The notes: generated by a model not told the origin, from the letters alone. A DNA stretch of 39,000 bases from Candidatus Haladaptatiplasma halalkaliphilum (GCA_019594055.1 JAFDTY010000008.1:1-39000); one strand, 5' to 3'. Positions 8,207 to 16,299 are shown, counted from the first letter of the stretch. Translations and numbers: made by a program.

Positions 8207-8661
8207 GTGCCCTCCACCGCCTCTAGTTTCTTCTTCATCCCGTACCAATCGATGATCCTCCTTATTATCTTACGGGTGCCGTCAAGGTCATGGTCGTAGT
8301 GTTCCAGACGTTTCACCTCTATATCGAGACCCCTTTTGCTCAATTCACGGGATATGCTTTCCTCGTCGTGCCTCTGATCGTAGCCCAGGGCTATGATGTC
8401 CGGGGCTATCTCCTCGACTACCGTGAAAGGATCTCCAGGTCGGCCGATGACGACTCCGTCCACCGGTTTCAACGACTCCACCATCCTCGCCCTTTCCTCC
8501 TGTGTCATGAGGGGGTCGTGCTTGTTCTGTCTAACGGTTTCGTCACACGCCACCACCACCACCAGTCTGTCCCCCAGCTTCTTGGCCTCCGTCAGATACT
8601 GCAGATGACCCATGTGAAGTATATCGAATACCCCTGTGGCCATCACGGTTTTTTCAACCAT
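8203..8661 (-). CDS. ribL: FAD synthetase, archaeal RibL type
   Basis: Nucleotidyltransferase that adenylylates FMN to FAD in archaea (RibL family), distinct from bacterial RibF. The 152-aa protein opens MATGVFDILHMGHLQYL, with the nucleotide-binding HMGH at residues 16-19. It continues with GDRLVVVVACDETVRQNK and LGYDQRHDEESI. The same fold occurs in glycerol-3-phosphate cytidylyltransferases, but position inside a riboflavin operon strongly supports RibL. The ATG overlaps the end of ribB by 8 nt, and the TGA overlaps the ribC start. Confidence 0.93.
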   Translation of the reverse strand: MVEKTVMATGVFDILHMGHLQYLTEAKKLGDRLVVVVACDETVRQNKHDPLMTQEERARMVESLKPVDGVVIGRPGDPFTVVEEIAPDIIALGYDQRHDEESISRELSKRGLDIEVKRLEHYDHDLDGTRKIIRRIIDWYGMKKKLEAVEGT

Positions 8662-9355
8662 GCATATCCTCCCAGGCTTCCTTGATATCGCCCCCCTCTA
8701 TAAGTGGTATGCCGGCACTTTCGCCGTATGCCCTTGCCTCACGTTCCGTCAGGCTGCGGCCGTTGGATGAAAGCATCTCGCAGATGGTCATGCTGGGGTA
8801 CATATCGGCCATGGTGAGCAAGGCCGTGGTTAGCTCGGTATGGCCCATACGGCGGCTCACAAGGCCCCGGGTGGCGTTCAGAAGGAATACGTGTCCCGGG
8901 GTCCTGAATTCCTTCCCGAAGAGCTCCACCGCTTCATCCGTATCCATACCCATGAACTCTTCGGCGATCACCCCGAACCTGTTGATGGTGAGGGCACGGT
9001 CGTTATCGGATATCCCGGTGAAGGTGTCCCTGTGATTGACCGAAAGTGAGAAGGTGGACTTTTCGTCGTAGGGGATGTCATCGGCCTTCATGGCGGATAG
9101 TAGGGGATATTCTCGGGAGGCATACCGGTAAAGGTCCTGCAGGTATGGCAAGCCCAGTTTTTCCCATGTGTCCGGGGGTACGGTAACGCAGATCAAACCA
9201 CCTGCATCACGCCTTAGCCGCCTTACCTTTTCCGGGGTAACGTGACGGGAAGCCACCACCAGGTCCGTTTCCTCCTCCCTGCCGTCGGCGTCGTACACCA
9301 TCACGAACTCGCCTTCCCTTATACGGGCCAATGCGTTTACCAATGCCTCTTTCAT
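8654..9355 (-). CDS. ribB: 3,4-dihydroxy-2-butanone 4-phosphate synthase
   Basis: Makes the four-carbon donor for lumazine from ribulose 5-phosphate. The acidic, metal-binding loop DADGREEETDLV is at residues 22-33, followed by the family's VTPEKVRRLRRDAGGLICV. The later motifs FRTPGHVFLL and RRMGHTELTTALL match the second half of the active site. The track start at 9370 would add five residues. The second ATG at 9355 is 25 nt from a TATA box (CTATTATAAACC), matching a leaderless start, and is chosen here (233 aa). It is the first gene of the rib operon. Confidence 0.94.
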   Translation of the reverse strand: MKEALVNALARIREGEFVMVYDADGREEETDLVVASRHVTPEKVRRLRRDAGGLICVTVPPDTWEKLGLPYLQDLYRYASREYPLLSAMKADDIPYDEKSTFSLSVNHRDTFTGISDNDRALTINRFGVIAEEFMGMDTDEAVELFGKEFRTPGHVFLLNATRGLVSRRMGHTELTTALLTMADMYPSMTICEMLSSNGRSLTEREARAYGESAGIPLIEGGDIKEAWEDMHG

Positions 9356-9453
9356 CCATGTAAAAAACATGACGGTTTATAATAGGCTTTTGGTGAGTCC
9401 GCGACTTTGCGGGACGGGATAAAGTTTATGTCCGACCCGGCGGATGGCCTTTT

Positions 9454-9843
9454 ATGGTAAGGGGTTATGGAAGATGCTCCAACTGCGGAAAACCCTTGCA
9501 TTTCGGAAACGAACGCTGCAAATGGTGCGGCACCTTACAGCTGAAATGGGATGTCCGTCATGACTCGACAGAACAGCGTCCGGAAGATCACGTAGCTGTA
9601 AACGGGAGCCCGGGGAAGAAAAGGAATTTACTTGTTCCTATCTTGATATCCGTCTCGGTTCTGATCGCAACGATAGTCATTGTACTGGTGTTCGTTTTCA
9701 ACGTGGATTGGAGTTATTTAGCTATATTGGGCATCCTGGTTTTTCTGTTATTTCTGCAGCTGTTAACAATGGGCCCGACACTGGGCAGAACGAACCAGGA
9801 AGGCGAGGCCTTAGTGAAGCACGTCGAAGGGCGTCGCAGATGA
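9454..9843 (+). CDS. Zinc-ribbon membrane protein of unknown function
   Basis: A 129-aa protein with a zinc ribbon at its N-terminus, CSNCGKPLHFGNERCKWCG (residues 8-26). A charged linker follows, then two adjacent hydrophobic segments, LLVPILISVSVLIATIVIVL (about 59-78) and LAILGILVFLLFLQLL (about 89-104). The tail is basic and short. This zinc-ribbon/two-helix layout is common in archaea and has no assigned function. A TATA-like AAAGTTTATG lies about 28 nt upstream, so it has its own leaderless transcript, divergent from ribB. It is probably unrelated to its neighbours. Confidence 0.65.
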   Translation: MVRGYGRCSNCGKPLHFGNERCKWCGTLQLKWDVRHDSTEQRPEDHVAVNGSPGKKRNLLVPILISVSVLIATIVIVLVFVFNVDWSYLAILGILVFLLFLQLLTMGPTLGRTNQEGEALVKHVEGRRR

Positions 9844-9909
9844 AGGCCCGCACTCACACCGTATCGACACAATCTATATATTCCCTGGTCGATTATGAAT
9901 GGAAAAGTG

Positions 9910-10950
9910 ATGGCCATGTTGGATGACCAAGAGAAGCTAAAAAAGATGGACAGCGGGGGCATGCTGGAATCCCTGGAAAAATTCCCCGAACAGATAGAGG
10001 ATGTGTTCCGTACCCTGGAACTGAATCTCTTACCTTTCAAACCCGATGATATAGTGGTGACGGGGATGGGGGGCTCGGGGATAGTGGGAGACATACTCCA
10101 GAGCTTTCTGGCCAACCGTATCAGCATACCCATTTACGTTAACAAGGATTATTCCTTGCCCTCCTTCGTAGGCGAGAATACCTTGCTGTTCGTGATATCG
10201 TACTCGGGCAATACCGAGGAGACCCTGAGGGCCGCCGAGAACGGTATCAAGAAGGGGGCTAAGGTGGTGGCCATAAGCTCGAACGGCGAGCTGGAGAGGA
10301 TGTGCGAGGAGAAGGGCATGGTATTCATAAAGGCCGCTGCGGGCTATCATCCCCGAGCAGCCATAGCCTTCATGTTCGTTCCCGTGCTCAAGTTACTCTC
10401 CGAACTTCTGATATACGATTCCGACGTTGCCATACTCGATTCCCTGAAGGTCTTGAGGGTGCTAAGGGACGAGATAAAGGCGTCCGTACCCACGGACGAA
10501 AACGAGGCGAAGGGCATCGCCGCCAGCATCCATGGTAAGATCCCCGTCATATACGGACACTCCATCTACAACGCCGTTGCCAACCGCTGGCACACACAGT
10601 TGAACGAGAACGCCGAGATACTCTCATGGTTCGGGGCGATACCCGAGATGAACCACAACGAGATAGTGGGATGGACCGGGGACGAAAACGCGTCCATGTT
10701 CGTACCCGTACTCCTCAGGGACAGTAACGAGGACGAGAGGATAAGTAAGCGTATAGAACTGAGCAAGGAACTCGCCTTCAAAAACAACGTCGAGGGCTGG
10801 GTGGAGGTGTACGCAAAGGGAGAAACCCAGTTGGCAAGGATACTTTACCTGATATACATGGGTGATCACGTTAGTATCTATCTGGCCATGCTCAGGGGCA
10901 AGGACCCGTCACCGGTGGAAGTCATAGACAGGTTGAAGGAAAAGTTGTGA
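9910..10950 (+). CDS. Bifunctional phosphoglucose/phosphomannose isomerase
   Basis: SIS-fold isomerase of the archaeal family that interconverts glucose 6-phosphate or mannose 6-phosphate with fructose 6-phosphate. The first SIS half has GMGGSGIVGD near residue 51, followed by FVISYSGNTEETL near 94. The second half contains IYGHSIYNAVANRWHTQLNENAE with the conserved Asn-Glu-Asn stretch, and MNHNEIVGW with the catalytic His. The start is uncertain: the track uses 9895, but a TATA (TCTATATA) centred near 9877 favours the clustered ATGs at 9910 or 9916. Length is about 346 aa, slightly longer than the usual 300-330. It ends flush with the convergent PUA gene. Confidence 0.9.
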   Translation: MAMLDDQEKLKKMDSGGMLESLEKFPEQIEDVFRTLELNLLPFKPDDIVVTGMGGSGIVGDILQSFLANRISIPIYVNKDYSLPSFVGENTLLFVISYSGNTEETLRAAENGIKKGAKVVAISSNGELERMCEEKGMVFIKAAAGYHPRAAIAFMFVPVLKLLSELLIYDSDVAILDSLKVLRVLRDEIKASVPTDENEAKGIAASIHGKIPVIYGHSIYNAVANRWHTQLNENAEILSWFGAIPEMNHNEIVGWTGDENASMFVPVLLRDSNEDERISKRIELSKELAFKNNVEGWVEVYAKGETQLARILYLIYMGDHVSIYLAMLRGKDPSPVEVIDRLKEKL

Positions 10951-11424
10951 TCACGAGTACTTGCCGTCCCCTATATGGTGCAGGTTTTTAACCACCTTAC
11001 CCTCATCAGAGTCCACCATGGTCTTACCGTCGGTAAGTGCCCTTCCCACGGCCAGGGGTTTGCCATGTTCCTGATCCCTCACCCAGACCAGCTGCCCTTC
11101 CACGATATCCTCGTGGGCGTCCACCACACCGGGTGCCATGACGTCCGCTCCGTTGTAAATGAAACGTACCGCACCCATGTCCACCACCACGTACGCCTTT
11201 TCCGCTCCCGTGTTAAGTAAACCGTCTATGGTCAAAAATATCTCGCCGTCGAAGAAGCATGCCAGGGGGGTATCGCCCCTCAAAAGTACCTTTCCGGAAG
11301 GGGTGTCTGCGATGTCAATTGCATCATCCTCCTTAAAGGGTGAGTTACCGAGTTTCAGCGTGATATCACTGTAATATTCCCTAAATTCCTTCTTCTTCAG
11401 ACGATATCTGTTGCGGTAGCGCAT
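10951..11424 (-). CDS. PUA-domain RNA-binding protein (MCT-1-like)
   Basis: Archaeal protein of 157 aa with a basic N-terminus (MRYRNRYRLKKKEF) and a C-terminal PUA domain, residues about 75-155, including VDMGAVRFIYNGADVMAPGV and EGQLVWVRDQEHGKPLAVG. The order matches archaeal relatives of eukaryotic MCT-1/density-regulated protein, which bind RNA or ribosomes. Its precise target is not known. A TATA-like AATTTATAT is about 27 nt upstream, again leaderless. It is divergent from hel308, and the gap between the two genes is 80 bp. Confidence 0.8.
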   Translation of the reverse strand: MRYRNRYRLKKKEFREYYSDITLKLGNSPFKEDDAIDIADTPSGKVLLRGDTPLACFFDGEIFLTIDGLLNTGAEKAYVVVDMGAVRFIYNGADVMAPGVVDAHEDIVEGQLVWVRDQEHGKPLAVGRALTDGKTMVDSDEGKVVKNLHHIGDGKYS

Positions 11425-11504
11425 CCACCACCCATGATACGGGACATATAAATTATTTTGGAATCGCTAACTATTAGTATCAGTAACGGAAATCCGCGGT
11501 GAAC

Positions 11505-13637
11505 ATGAAGGTCGAAGAACTCGATATACCGGAAAGTACCAGAAAGATCATAGGTGACTGGGGGATAGAGGACCTCTACCCGCCCCAGGCGGAGTGTGTC
11601 GACCACGTTCTCTCGGGTAAAAATTGCGTACTGGCATTTCCCACGGCCAGCGGCAAGTCGCTCCTCGCCTACCTGGCCATCGTCAAAAGGGTGCTCCAGG
11701 AAGGCGGCAAGGCCCTTTACATAGTGCCACTGCGAGCACTTGCATCCGAGAAGGTAGAGGACCTGCAGGCCTTTTCCCACCTGGGTGTGAAGGTGGCGGT
11801 TTCCATGGGCGATTACGACCGTCCGGACCCCAACCTCAGAAACCACGACGTGATCGTGGCCACCTCCGAGAAGGCGGATTCACTACTACGGCAGAATGTG
11901 GGATGGCTTCACGATCTGAACCTGGTGATAGCCGACGAGATACACCTTATAAATGACAGGGACAGGGGTTCCACACTCGAAGTCACCCTTTCAAAGCTAA
12001 AACAGGTCAATCCGGACGCCCAGATAGTCGCCCTGTCGGCCACCATCAGAAACTCCCATGCCATAGCGGACTGGCTGGATGCCGAACATCACGTGAGCGA
12101 GTGGAGGCCCGTGGAACTCTCGGAAGGTGTGTTTTTCAGGAACAGTATACACTTCCGGGACGGAAGCAACCTCCGGGTACCAGGGGCGAATGCCGTATCG
12201 GCCCTTACATTGCAGACAGTGAAGGAAGGTGGGCAGTGCCTGGTCTTCGTATCCACACGAAGGTCCACCGAATCCATAAGTATCGAGATGGCAGGCGGCG
12301 TAAAAAATCTATTAACTGAAGATGAGTCCGTGGAGCTGGAAAGGATAGCCGGTGAGATCCGTGAAAGGGCCACCACCTCCATCGGCAAGAAACTGGCGTC
12401 GGCCGTATCATCGGGTACCGCCTTCCACAACGCAGGACTGAGCAATTACCAGAGGAGGATGGTTGAGAGGGCCTTCAAGGCCCGTCTGATAAAGGTTATC
12501 GTCGCCACCCCCACCCTCGCAGCGGGTATCAACCTGCCTGCCCGAAGGGTGATAATCAGGGACTGGAAGCGGTACGACCCCCTGCACGGCTTCAACGCTC
12601 CCGTGCCCGTGATGGAGATAAAACAGATGTGCGGCCGGGCCGGCAGACCGGGATATGACGACCGGGGCGAGGCCGTGCTGGTGGCGAGGAGGAAGGGGGA
12701 GGTGGACGCCCTGATATACGAGTACATAGACGGGGAGAGCGAGGTGGTAATATCCAGGATGGCAATGGAGCCGTCCCTGCGGAAGCACCTGCTTGCCCTG
12801 GTAGCCACCGCACACTGCCGCTCATGCAAGGATATCGACCAGTTCATGGAGGGCACCTTCTTCGCCATATGCGGCGGTATCGAGGGTATGTGGGGGAGGA
12901 TAGATGAGATGTTACGGTTACTGGAAGAGTGCGCCTTTATCCGGCGGGAGGGAGACATATTGGAGGCCACGGATTTCGGTAAAAGGGTATCCGACCTTTA
13001 CATCGACCCCCTGTCCGGCCTGAAGATAAGGGAGGCACTGGAAAGCGGAAGGCAGGGCATCCCCCTTTCATATCTACACGTGATATCGGATACCCCCGAC
13101 ATGTACCAGCTCTACATCAAGAAAAGCGACGTCGATAAACTGCTGGGCAAGGTTGACGGCATCCGGGCCGACCTTTTCGAGGATGTACCCGACGACCCCG
13201 GAGACATCGAGGCCTATCTTTCGGCGTTCAAAACCGCACTCATGCTCAACGATTGGATAAGCGAGGAGAGCGAGGACACCATATCCGACAGGTACGATAT
13301 AGGGCCCGGTGACATCAGGAACAGGGTGGAGACCGCCGAATGGCTACTCCATTCCGCTGCCGAACTGGCAAGGATGTACGACCCGGAAAAATCCTCCCGG
13401 TTACGTGAACTTACCACAAGGATGAAGTACGGTATAAATGCGGACCTGATACCCCTGATGAGGATAGAACAGGTGGGACGGGTCAGGGCGAGAACGCTCT
13501 TCAACGCGGGTTACAGGACTCCGGAGGATGTTGCCAGGGCAAGACCCGACGATCTGAGAAAATTACCGGGTATCGGCGAGAGGATATCCTCGGAGGCCAA
13601 GGATATGAAGGAGCAGAGCTCGTTGACGGACTTCTGA
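11505..13637 (+). CDS. hel308: Hel308-type Ski2-like DNA helicase
   Basis: ATP-dependent 3'-5' helicase acting on stalled replication forks, related to HelQ. The motifs run in order: Q-motif YPPQAECV (near residue 26), Walker A FPTASGKS (45-52), VPLRALASEK, Walker B ADEIH (143-147), ALSATI, LVFVSTRRSTE, ATPTLAAGINLPAR and QMCGRAGRPGYD. The C-terminus holds a ratchet/winged-helix part and a helix-hairpin-helix RARTLFNAGYRTPEDVARA...LPGIGERI. The DEIH variant of motif II is seen in some archaea. The track starts at GTG 11499; ATG 11505 gives 710 aa and the usual MKVEEL beginning. A TATA-like ACTATTAGT lies about 25-31 nt upstream of both. Confidence 0.93.
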   Translation: MKVEELDIPESTRKIIGDWGIEDLYPPQAECVDHVLSGKNCVLAFPTASGKSLLAYLAIVKRVLQEGGKALYIVPLRALASEKVEDLQAFSHLGVKVAVSMGDYDRPDPNLRNHDVIVATSEKADSLLRQNVGWLHDLNLVIADEIHLINDRDRGSTLEVTLSKLKQVNPDAQIVALSATIRNSHAIADWLDAEHHVSEWRPVELSEGVFFRNSIHFRDGSNLRVPGANAVSALTLQTVKEGGQCLVFVSTRRSTESISIEMAGGVKNLLTEDESVELERIAGEIRERATTSIGKKLASAVSSGTAFHNAGLSNYQRRMVERAFKARLIKVIVATPTLAAGINLPARRVIIRDWKRYDPLHGFNAPVPVMEIKQMCGRAGRPGYDDRGEAVLVARRKGEVDALIYEYIDGESEVVISRMAMEPSLRKHLLALVATAHCRSCKDIDQFMEGTFFAICGGIEGMWGRIDEMLRLLEECAFIRREGDILEATDFGKRVSDLYIDPLSGLKIREALESGRQGIPLSYLHVISDTPDMYQLYIKKSDVDKLLGKVDGIRADLFEDVPDDPGDIEAYLSAFKTALMLNDWISEESEDTISDRYDIGPGDIRNRVETAEWLLHSAAELARMYDPEKSSRLRELTTRMKYGINADLIPLMRIEQVGRVRARTLFNAGYRTPEDVARARPDDLRKLPGIGERISSEAKDMKEQSSLTDF

Positions 13638-13640
13638 GGT

Positions 13641-13946
13641 CTACTTCTTTACACTTCGTCCCAGCCTTCTTTCCACTGATACTATCTTTCCGTCTATCCT
13701 CTTCTCGGCACCTTCCCTGTCATCTATCTTGATGGATGTGGATACCCTTCGGGAGTGCTTTCTCATGTGCCGATGGCACTCCTTTATCAACCCCATCACA
13801 CTGTCCCAGTCACCCTCCACGATGGTCCCCATGGGGGTGAGGCAGTAGTCCAACCCGCTTCGGTCCACCAGGTCCACGACCTGGGATACGTACTCGCTGA
13901 GGCTCTCTCCCCTGTCAAGGGGTACGATGGTGAATTCGGCTATCAT
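13641..13946 (-). CDS. Thiamine-binding-like protein of the MTH1187/YkoF family
   Basis: Small 101-aa ferredoxin-fold protein of the MTH1187 family, some members of which bind thiamine. The start MIAEFTIVPLDRGESLSEYV and the middle LTPMGTIVEGDWDSVMGLIKECH are characteristic. The C-terminal SVERRLGR is also usual. The track runs 54 codons further upstream into repetitive non-coding sequence; the ATG at 13946 matches the family start and is preceded by GAGGTAATACC, a weak ribosome site. It converges tail to tail with hel308, with a 3-bp gap. Confidence 0.85.
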   Translation of the reverse strand: MIAEFTIVPLDRGESLSEYVSQVVDLVDRSGLDYCLTPMGTIVEGDWDSVMGLIKECHRHMRKHSRRVSTSIKIDDREGAEKRIDGKIVSVERRLGRSVKK

Positions 13947-14088
13947 GGTATTACCTCTTACCACTTTACGGACAAGGTGTATTATGAATATTTTCCTACT
14001 TGTCCAAAAAAAAACCGATCCGGAAGAACAGGTGCGAGTTCTCCCGGGCTGCACATGCTGTGATGCACGGAGTACGACAGGGCGTTTT

Positions 14089-14147
14089 GAACCTACGGTT
14101 CCCCACATGCGCGTTCCAGTCCTGCTGCGTGATCCCTATGTAGGTTC
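14089..14147. repeat. 8-bp inverted repeat enclosing the left copy of the 16-bp cassette repeat
   Basis: GAACCTAC at 14089-14096 is matched by GTAGGTTC at 14140-14147, with 43 bases between. The 16-bp sequence shared with 15480 lies inside this loop. The gap from 13947 to 14181 contains no credible gene. The structure could be a transcript end, a small RNA or a recombination site; nothing in the sequence decides. Confidence 0.5.
14101..14116 (+). repeat. Left 16-bp direct repeat flanking the AbiE-like cassette
   Basis: CCCCACATGCGCGTTC is identical to 15480-15495, in the same orientation. The interval between them holds exactly the toxin gene, the antitoxin gene and their promoter. Sixteen identical bases in two nearby intergenic sites are unlikely by chance. 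Confidence 0.75.
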
Positions 14148-14181
14148 TTGCCCTTCAAAATATGTCGATATCTGGTATCCC

Positions 14182-14796
14182 TCACCGAACTCCCGTTTTC
14201 TCAAGGAACCCTTTCTGCCAATCTTTGAAATCCTTGAAACCCATCTTCAGGTATTTCGACTCTTCCGCATCGAAGCTTTCTACCACTTTGATCAATTCAT
14301 CCTCAAAATCGAGATCGTAACTCTTCAGTTTCGAGAGGTATTTTTCGTGAACAGTATCCCCGTAGATCAATATGGACAGGATGTCTATGGCATCCTTTTT
14401 TCCTTTCACGCTATCCCTTCTGTCCATCTCCGCTCTTTGCTTCAATATCAACAGATCCTCAGAAACAGGTACGGTGAAACCCTCTATCCCGGTCACCTCC
14501 ATCTTCTCAAGGGGGAATCCGAGTTCCGAATAGTATTTGACGTATATGTCTACGTCGAATCTTTCTTCTTGGATCTCATATTTTTTCAAACGTGGATTCT
14601 TCGTAACATCAAAATCAAGCTTGAGTTGACCAAGGGTTTCGAAGTCTATGACTATATCTATATCCTTGGACTTGTGCTGTTTCGTCCAGAGGTAAACCGC
14701 CCATCCGCCGATCAGTATGAAATCATACTTTTTTGAAAACTTCTGAAGGCTTTCCCAGCTCGCTTTCGTCAGTGATTCATTCCAGTATTCTGTCAT
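14182..14796 (-). CDS. AbiEii-like nucleotidyltransferase (probable toxin)
   Basis: Nucleotidyltransferase-fold protein of 204 aa. The core motif ILIGGWAVYLW (residues 27-37) followed by KDIDIVID (44-51) is the GG...DxD signature of this superfamily, as found in AbiEii toxins. Later parts contain EDLLILKQRAEMDRRDSVKGKKDAIDIL, typical of AbiEii-type proteins that include a K/R...D triad. Start codon: the track uses 14823, but ATG 14796 gives a better N-terminus and a 20-nt overlap with the antitoxin gene, typical of coupled pairs. Base composition is more A+T-rich than the flanking genes. AbiEii proteins block growth by modifying tRNA or similar targets; the target here is unknown. Confidence 0.75.
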   Translation of the reverse strand: MTEYWNESLTKASWESLQKFSKKYDFILIGGWAVYLWTKQHKSKDIDIVIDFETLGQLKLDFDVTKNPRLKKYEIQEERFDVDIYVKYYSELGFPLEKMEVTGIEGFTVPVSEDLLILKQRAEMDRRDSVKGKKDAIDILSILIYGDTVHEKYLSKLKSYDLDFEDELIKVVESFDAEESKYLKMGFKDFKDWQKGFLEKTGVR

Positions 14797-15325
14797 GCAT
14801 CTCCCTCGTGAATTCCTTGGCATACCATTCCTTCAGATTCCACAGGTCAGCGAAAACCAGGGCTTCATTTACCTTCATCTCCTTCTTGAGCACAAAAAGG
14901 TTCGCCGGCCCCTTTGCAGGGGGAAACCTTCTTTTTATCTCTTCGATACCCAGTTCATCCCCATACACATATACCTCGGAGTAATCCGCCGGTACGTCTT
15001 CAAATATGAATTTATATGCAGTATATCCGGTGAAATCCACACCCCCCGGCATGGACCTCTCTATCTCCCTTACACTGTCGTTAACCCTTGTTCGATACAC
15101 CACATCCTTTTCAGTATCCCTCATGCTTGCCATGTACATCAATATCTTCTCCCTGTCACGGACCCTCAAACTTCGGCTTGACACTTCAACCGCCCCCATG
15201 ATCTCCAGTTTTTTCACAGTCCTGTTCACCGTACTGAGAGACATGCTCATCTCTCTCGATATCTCGGCTTGAGTGGTCCTTTCATGATCCATCAACCATG
15301 CACACACCATGACGGCTTTCTTCAT
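14777..15325 (-). CDS. AbiEi-like winged-helix antitoxin/regulator
   Basis: A 182-aa protein with an N-terminal helix-turn-helix (TTQAEISREMSMSLSTVNRTVKKLEIMGAVEVS, residues 17-49). The C-terminal domain ends in LVFADLWNLKEWYAKEF, a stretch typical of archaeal AbiEi-like partners of nucleotidyltransferase toxins. The gene precedes the toxin and overlaps it by 20 nt, so the antitoxin is made first. The promoter has a strong TATA (AGATATATAAAGG) about 29 nt from the ATG, flanked by two copies of ATCTTTCGATA, suggesting autoregulation. The alternative is a plain transcription factor with a nucleotidyltransferase neighbour; the pairing makes toxin-antitoxin more likely. Confidence 0.7.
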   Translation of the reverse strand: MKKAVMVCAWLMDHERTTQAEISREMSMSLSTVNRTVKKLEIMGAVEVSSRSLRVRDREKILMYMASMRDTEKDVVYRTRVNDSVREIERSMPGGVDFTGYTAYKFIFEDVPADYSEVYVYGDELGIEEIKRRFPPAKGPANLFVLKKEMKVNEALVFADLWNLKEWYAKEFTREMHDRILE

Positions 15326-15366
15326 CTTTCGATATAACAGTCATTTCCTTTATATATCTTTCGATA
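15324..15366 (-). promoter_or_regulatory. AbiEi/AbiEii promoter with duplicated operator
   Basis: ATCTTTCGATA occurs at 15324-15334 and 15356-15366, 32 bp apart (about three helical turns), with TATATA between. The first copy overlaps the antitoxin start codon and the second sits just upstream of the TATA box. This is the arrangement expected for repression by the antitoxin itself. Confidence 0.6.
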
Positions 15367-15479
15367 ATACGGAAATATACGTCGCCCTGTTTGATCAGTC
15401 GACATTTTTCCATGGATCCGTGGTACGCTAGGATCATGTGAAGGATGATACACTACCAGCGTTCCACACGTTCTTCGAG

Positions 15480-15495
15480 CCCCACATGCGCGTTC
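15480..15495 (+). repeat. Right 16-bp direct repeat flanking the AbiE-like cassette
   Basis: Identical copy of CCCCACATGCGCGTTC at 14101-14116. It lies in the 245-bp non-coding gap between the antitoxin gene and the purine phosphorylase gene. An additional 8-bp direct repeat TTCGAGCC surrounds this copy (15474-15481 and 15493-15500). Confidence 0.75.
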
Positions 15496-15570
15496 GAGCC
15501 AGAAACGGCCCTGCCCCGCCTCCCCATACCTACACAAATGTTAAAACCCTTCTTGTATCTCCATACCTCA

Positions 15571-16290
15571 ATGACTTCGTTAGGAATAGTATGCGGAACG
15601 GGATTCAAGGAACAAAATGACCTGAAGATAAAGGATACCCTGGAGGTCAACACTCCCTGGGGTACGCCCTCGTCTCCCCTCTACAGATGTAAACTGTCGG
15701 GCAAGGATGTGGTACTACTTCTCCGTCACGGCCCTCGACGTAACATACCCCCACACAGGATCAACCACAGGGCCAATATCTACGCACTGCAAAGGGAGGT
15801 GGAGGGTATAATCGGCATATCATCCGCCGGGGCACTTCGGGGGGATATTCCCGTGCCTTCGGTATCGGTACCTGCGGATTACATCAACCTCTGGAACTCC
15901 ATCACTTTTTACGAAGAGTCCATCAAACATGTCACCCCTTCCCTTTCCCCTGGGATACGTAAAGGACTGTTGAGTGCCGGGCCGAAGACCGAGGATAAAA
16001 ATACCGTCAGGGACGGCGACATATATGTACAGACCACGGGACCCAGGCTGGAGACCATGGCGGAGGTAAGGATGCTGTCCCAGTACGGGGACCTCGTGGG
16101 TATGACCATGGCATCCGAGGCTACCCTGGCAAGGGAGGTACACCTTGATTACGCTTCACTGGTAACCGTGGATAACTACGGCCACGGGGTGGGCCCCGAG
16201 AGCATAAGGTACGAGGAGATAGTGAACACCGCAAGAAACAACTGGAGCACCGTGTTGGACATACTCAAGATATACCTTGAGGAAGGATGA
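15571..16290 (+). CDS. Purine nucleoside phosphorylase, MTA/MTI phosphorylase family
   Basis: Phosphorylase of the MTAP family (239 aa). Visible signatures are RHGPRRNIPPHRINHRANI (residues 52-70), which includes the phosphate-binding Arg-His, GPRLETMAEVRM, and VGMTMASEATLARE near the ribose site. The purine-binding segment reads VDNYGHG, with Asn where adenine-specific enzymes normally have an Asp. This supports a 6-oxopurine specificity, as known for 5'-methylthioinosine phosphorylases, and fits the deaminase that follows. The track starts 42 codons upstream in the repeat region; ATG 15571 is chosen because homologs start near TSLGIVCGTGF and a TATA-like GTTAAAACC is about 26 nt upstream. 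Confidence 0.85.
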   Translation: MTSLGIVCGTGFKEQNDLKIKDTLEVNTPWGTPSSPLYRCKLSGKDVVLLLRHGPRRNIPPHRINHRANIYALQREVEGIIGISSAGALRGDIPVPSVSVPADYINLWNSITFYEESIKHVTPSLSPGIRKGLLSAGPKTEDKNTVRDGDIYVQTTGPRLETMAEVRMLSQYGDLVGMTMASEATLAREVHLDYASLVTVDNYGHGVGPESIRYEEIVNTARNNWSTVLDILKIYLEEG

Positions 16291-16299
16291 TGTGATAGC

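Noticed and set aside
13927-14736. 269-aa plus-strand ORF
   Set aside because: It is antisense to the nucleotidyltransferase gene, which has clear motifs; the plus frame has none.
15421-15470. tRNA-like stretch on the minus strand near the right cassette repeat (GGTAGTGTATCATCCTTCACATG)
   Set aside because: An anticodon-like stem can be drawn, but no acceptor stem, no D-arm/T-arm pairing and no conserved U33 are found.
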